From Pseudomonadota bacterium (GTDB lineage Bacteria > Pseudomonadota > Gammaproteobacteria > Steroidobacterales > Steroidobacteraceae), in contig JAFEFN010000013.1 in NCBI GenBank assembly GCA_018240525.1, positions 124,001-188,000 on the forward strand: DNA of 64,000 nt. The letters are read 5' to 3'. Shown in pieces: positions 62,549 through 64,000 of this stretch. Under the pieces are notes generated by a model that saw only the letters and a list, made by a program, of their open reading frames with translations, searched no databases and had not been told where the DNA came from. The first letter of the stretch is position 1. Each line of letters begins with the position of its first letter. Made by a program: the position numbers and the translations under genes.

Positions 62549-64000
62549 TCACGACAGCCCGGTGTCCAGGCCTTGGGCGGCGCTGGCCGGGGATGCCGCT
62601 GGCACCGACAGGGACGCCACGCGCCCGAGCTGCCGATCCTCTTCGCGCGCCGCCGCTCGCGGCTGCAACCGGACCCGCTGCCAGTACGGGCGCGAGGCGA
62701 TCTTCAGGTAGCCGGAAAGGTCCGGGAGCTGTTCGATCTGCGCGGGCATCACCGCCGATTCGATCCCGATGTGCTCGGCCCGGGTGACCGAGGACAGCAT
62801 CTGCGTGGCATGCCGCGAGCGGGACACGCTGGTGCGCAGGACCTCGCGTTCCCCGATCAGCCGCGAGGCGAACTGCGAGGTCCCGCCGTGCTCGCTACCC
62901 GAGCAGCGAAGGACCAGAGTATTTCCGCAGTTCTCGACCAGGGTGTTGGCTTCCCCCTGACCGTATGTGGAAGAGACCTGCGCAGCTGACTGGAAGCCCA
63001 GCACGCAGCGACCGCCGAACTTGCGCAGACGCGCCAGTGCGTCCTTCAGCCCATCGATCTGGCCGAGCGCATCCAGCTCATCCACAACGAACCACAGCCG
63101 CTGGTCGCCCTCTTCCTTTTGCAGGGCCTCGAAGATTGCCAGGCGCATCCAGGCGGAGATGGTCGAGCGCAGTGCAGCGACCTGACCGGCGCGGTAGGGA
63201 ATGAACAGCACCCCGTGCCGGTCCTGGTCCGCCACCCACTGGCGCACCGACAGCGGCGTGCTCGTCTGCCGCGAGACATAGTCCAGGGCCCCGACCGCGG
63301 ACGCCGTGACCGAGCGAATCGAATCGAACATTCGGCCGTTGTGCTCCTCGAGGAAAGGCTGGGCCGGGGTGCCACCCACGAGGGTCCTGAGCTCCGGGGT
63401 GCCGGCAACCACGAGCAGGCGATAGAGTTCGCGCACGTCGCGGCTGCCGGCGGCATGCGCTTGCGCGGTGACGGCGCTGAAGAAAGTGCGCGCGTAGCCG
63501 CGCCAGCTGCGGTCAGAGCCCTCGTGGTCCGGGATCAGCGAGCGGGCCAGCTGCTCGACGTCGTAATCGTCATTGATCTCGCCGAACACGTCCCAGCGGG
63601 CCGAGGCTGGCTCGAAGGGGTTGAGGATCACATCGCCGCGCTCCCGGCGGTAGAAGCGCCTCAGGTAGCCGCCGTCCGGGTCTGCGATGACGGCGCGGTC
63701 GCCGCGTCGCAGCGCCGTCTCGAGCAGCTCGTGGATGGCGGTGCTCTTGCCCGTGCCGGTCGTGCCGATGAACTTGAAGTGCTTGACCTCGTCCTCCGCC
63801 GACAGGCGGATTCCGGCGATGCTCACCTGCTCGTGCACGGCACGCCGCCCTTCGGTGCGCCGGGGACGCACGGGTGCCGGTGCCTCCTCCACCACCAGCG
63901 CTCCGCGCTGGTGCACCGGGGCGTGCCGCACGGTGCGACCCAGCGCGCGGCCGGCGGCATAACCGACGGCGGCACTGACCGCGGTGCCGAGGGCGAGTTG
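62549..64000 (-). CDS. Type IV coupling protein (TraD/TrwB-type ATPase), copy 2, 5' end outside window
   Basis: The frame is open to the right edge; residues before the GTG at 63931 read LALGTAVSAAVGYAAGRALG, a membrane segment, so the gene starts beyond 64000. At least 483 residues are visible. Walker A is GTTGTGKSTAIHELLETALR, then RAVIADPDGGYLRRF, Walker B LWFVVDELDALGQ and KFGGRCVLGFQSAAQVSST. The tail is rich in Ala/Ser. It is clearly a paralogue of the gene at 60675. Whether both act together or are specialised is not shown. Confidence 0.9.
   Translation of the reverse strand, partial: QLALGTAVSAAVGYAAGRALGRTVRHAPVHQRGALVVEEAPAPVRPRRTEGRRAVHEQVSIAGIRLSAEDEVKHFKFIGTTGTGKSTAIHELLETALRRGDRAVIADPDGGYLRRFYRRERGDVILNPFEPASARWDVFGEINDDYDVEQLARSLIPDHEGSDRSWRGYARTFFSAVTAQAHAAGSRDVRELYRLLVVAGTPELRTLVGGTPAQPFLEEHNGRMFDSIRSVTASAVGALDYVSRQTSTPLSVRQWVADQDRHGVLFIPYRAGQVAALRSTISAWMRLAIFEALQKEEGDQRLWFVVDELDALGQIDGLKDALARLRKFGGRCVLGFQSAAQVSSTYGQGEANTLVENCGNTLVLRCSGSEHGGTSQFASRLIGEREVLRTSVSRSRHATQMLSSVTRAEHIGIESAVMPAQIEQLPDLSGYLKIASRPYWQRVRLQPRAAAREEDRQLGRVASLSVPAASPASAAQGLDTGLS

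Larger units (their letters stand above)
59688..64000 (-). mobile_element. Transfer module of an integrative or mobilizable element (partial)
   Basis: Relaxase, two coupling ATPases and a membrane protein are contiguous on one strand with almost no spacing, the core of a conjugative or mobilizable element. No integrase, mating-pair genes or oriT were found inside the window, and the block continues past 64000. The left border is sharp: the MBL gene ends 4 bases into the relaxase gene, so the true element end may be undetected or further left. Confidence 0.7.

Overview
The window is high-GC, densely coded bacterial chromosome, most likely from a gammaproteobacterium. The gltX / tRNA-Ala / tRNA-Glu arrangement, the Zn-uptake permease and the two-component gene style fit that class, but no 16S or other marker fixes the genus. 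Most genes are on the minus strand in tightly overlapping operons.

1-35 kb looks like one functional block concerned with surface redox chemistry. (a) 1-5167: three tandem multicopper-oxidase-like genes, the last running off the left edge. (b) 5450-15202: an eleven-gene, translationally coupled type II secretion/type IV pilus-like operon with pseudopilins, secretin, PilM/N/O-like genes, ATPase and membrane platform. (c) 15362-18267: a LuxR-type response regulator, a lytic transglycosylase and a cytoplasmic histidine kinase. (d) 18293-30709: an operon for a CcmI-like haem-maturation factor, a His-rich membrane protein, a 21-haem cytochrome c, a 55-haem cytochrome c built from seven tandem ~165-residue units, and an outer-membrane barrel with SPOR and TPR segments. 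This is the layout of a porin-cytochrome conduit of the large multihaem type. (e) 31008-35268: divergent genes for a membrane-anchored Fe-S flavoprotein, an exported Sel1/ankyrin protein and a second LuxR-type regulator. GTAG/CTAC elements recur in the promoters of (a), (b), (c), (d) and the second regulator, suggesting shared control. My working hypothesis is an extracellular electron-transfer system: electrons pass between the inner membrane and the surface through the conduit, and the secretion machine exports the oxidases or cytochromes.

35-46 kb is ordinary chromosome: a decarboxylase, a truncated hemerythrin remnant, an amidohydrolase, a propeller protein, small exported proteins, an aminotransferase/kinase pair, tRNA-Glu, tRNA-Ala and gltX. 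46.2-48.9 kb is a small island in tRNA-Val, bounded by a 46-bp direct repeat, carrying a ParDE-like toxin-antitoxin pair coupled to a Tat-exported flavin oxidase. 49-59.7 kb holds a beta-helix protein, a large BNR propeller protein, an outer-membrane protein, a three-gene zinc-uptake operon lacking its ATPase, and an MBL hydrolase. The right end (59.7-64 kb) is the transfer module of a mobilizable or conjugative element: a MobA/MobL relaxase, a small membrane protein and two paralogous coupling-protein ATPases, the last cut by the window edge.
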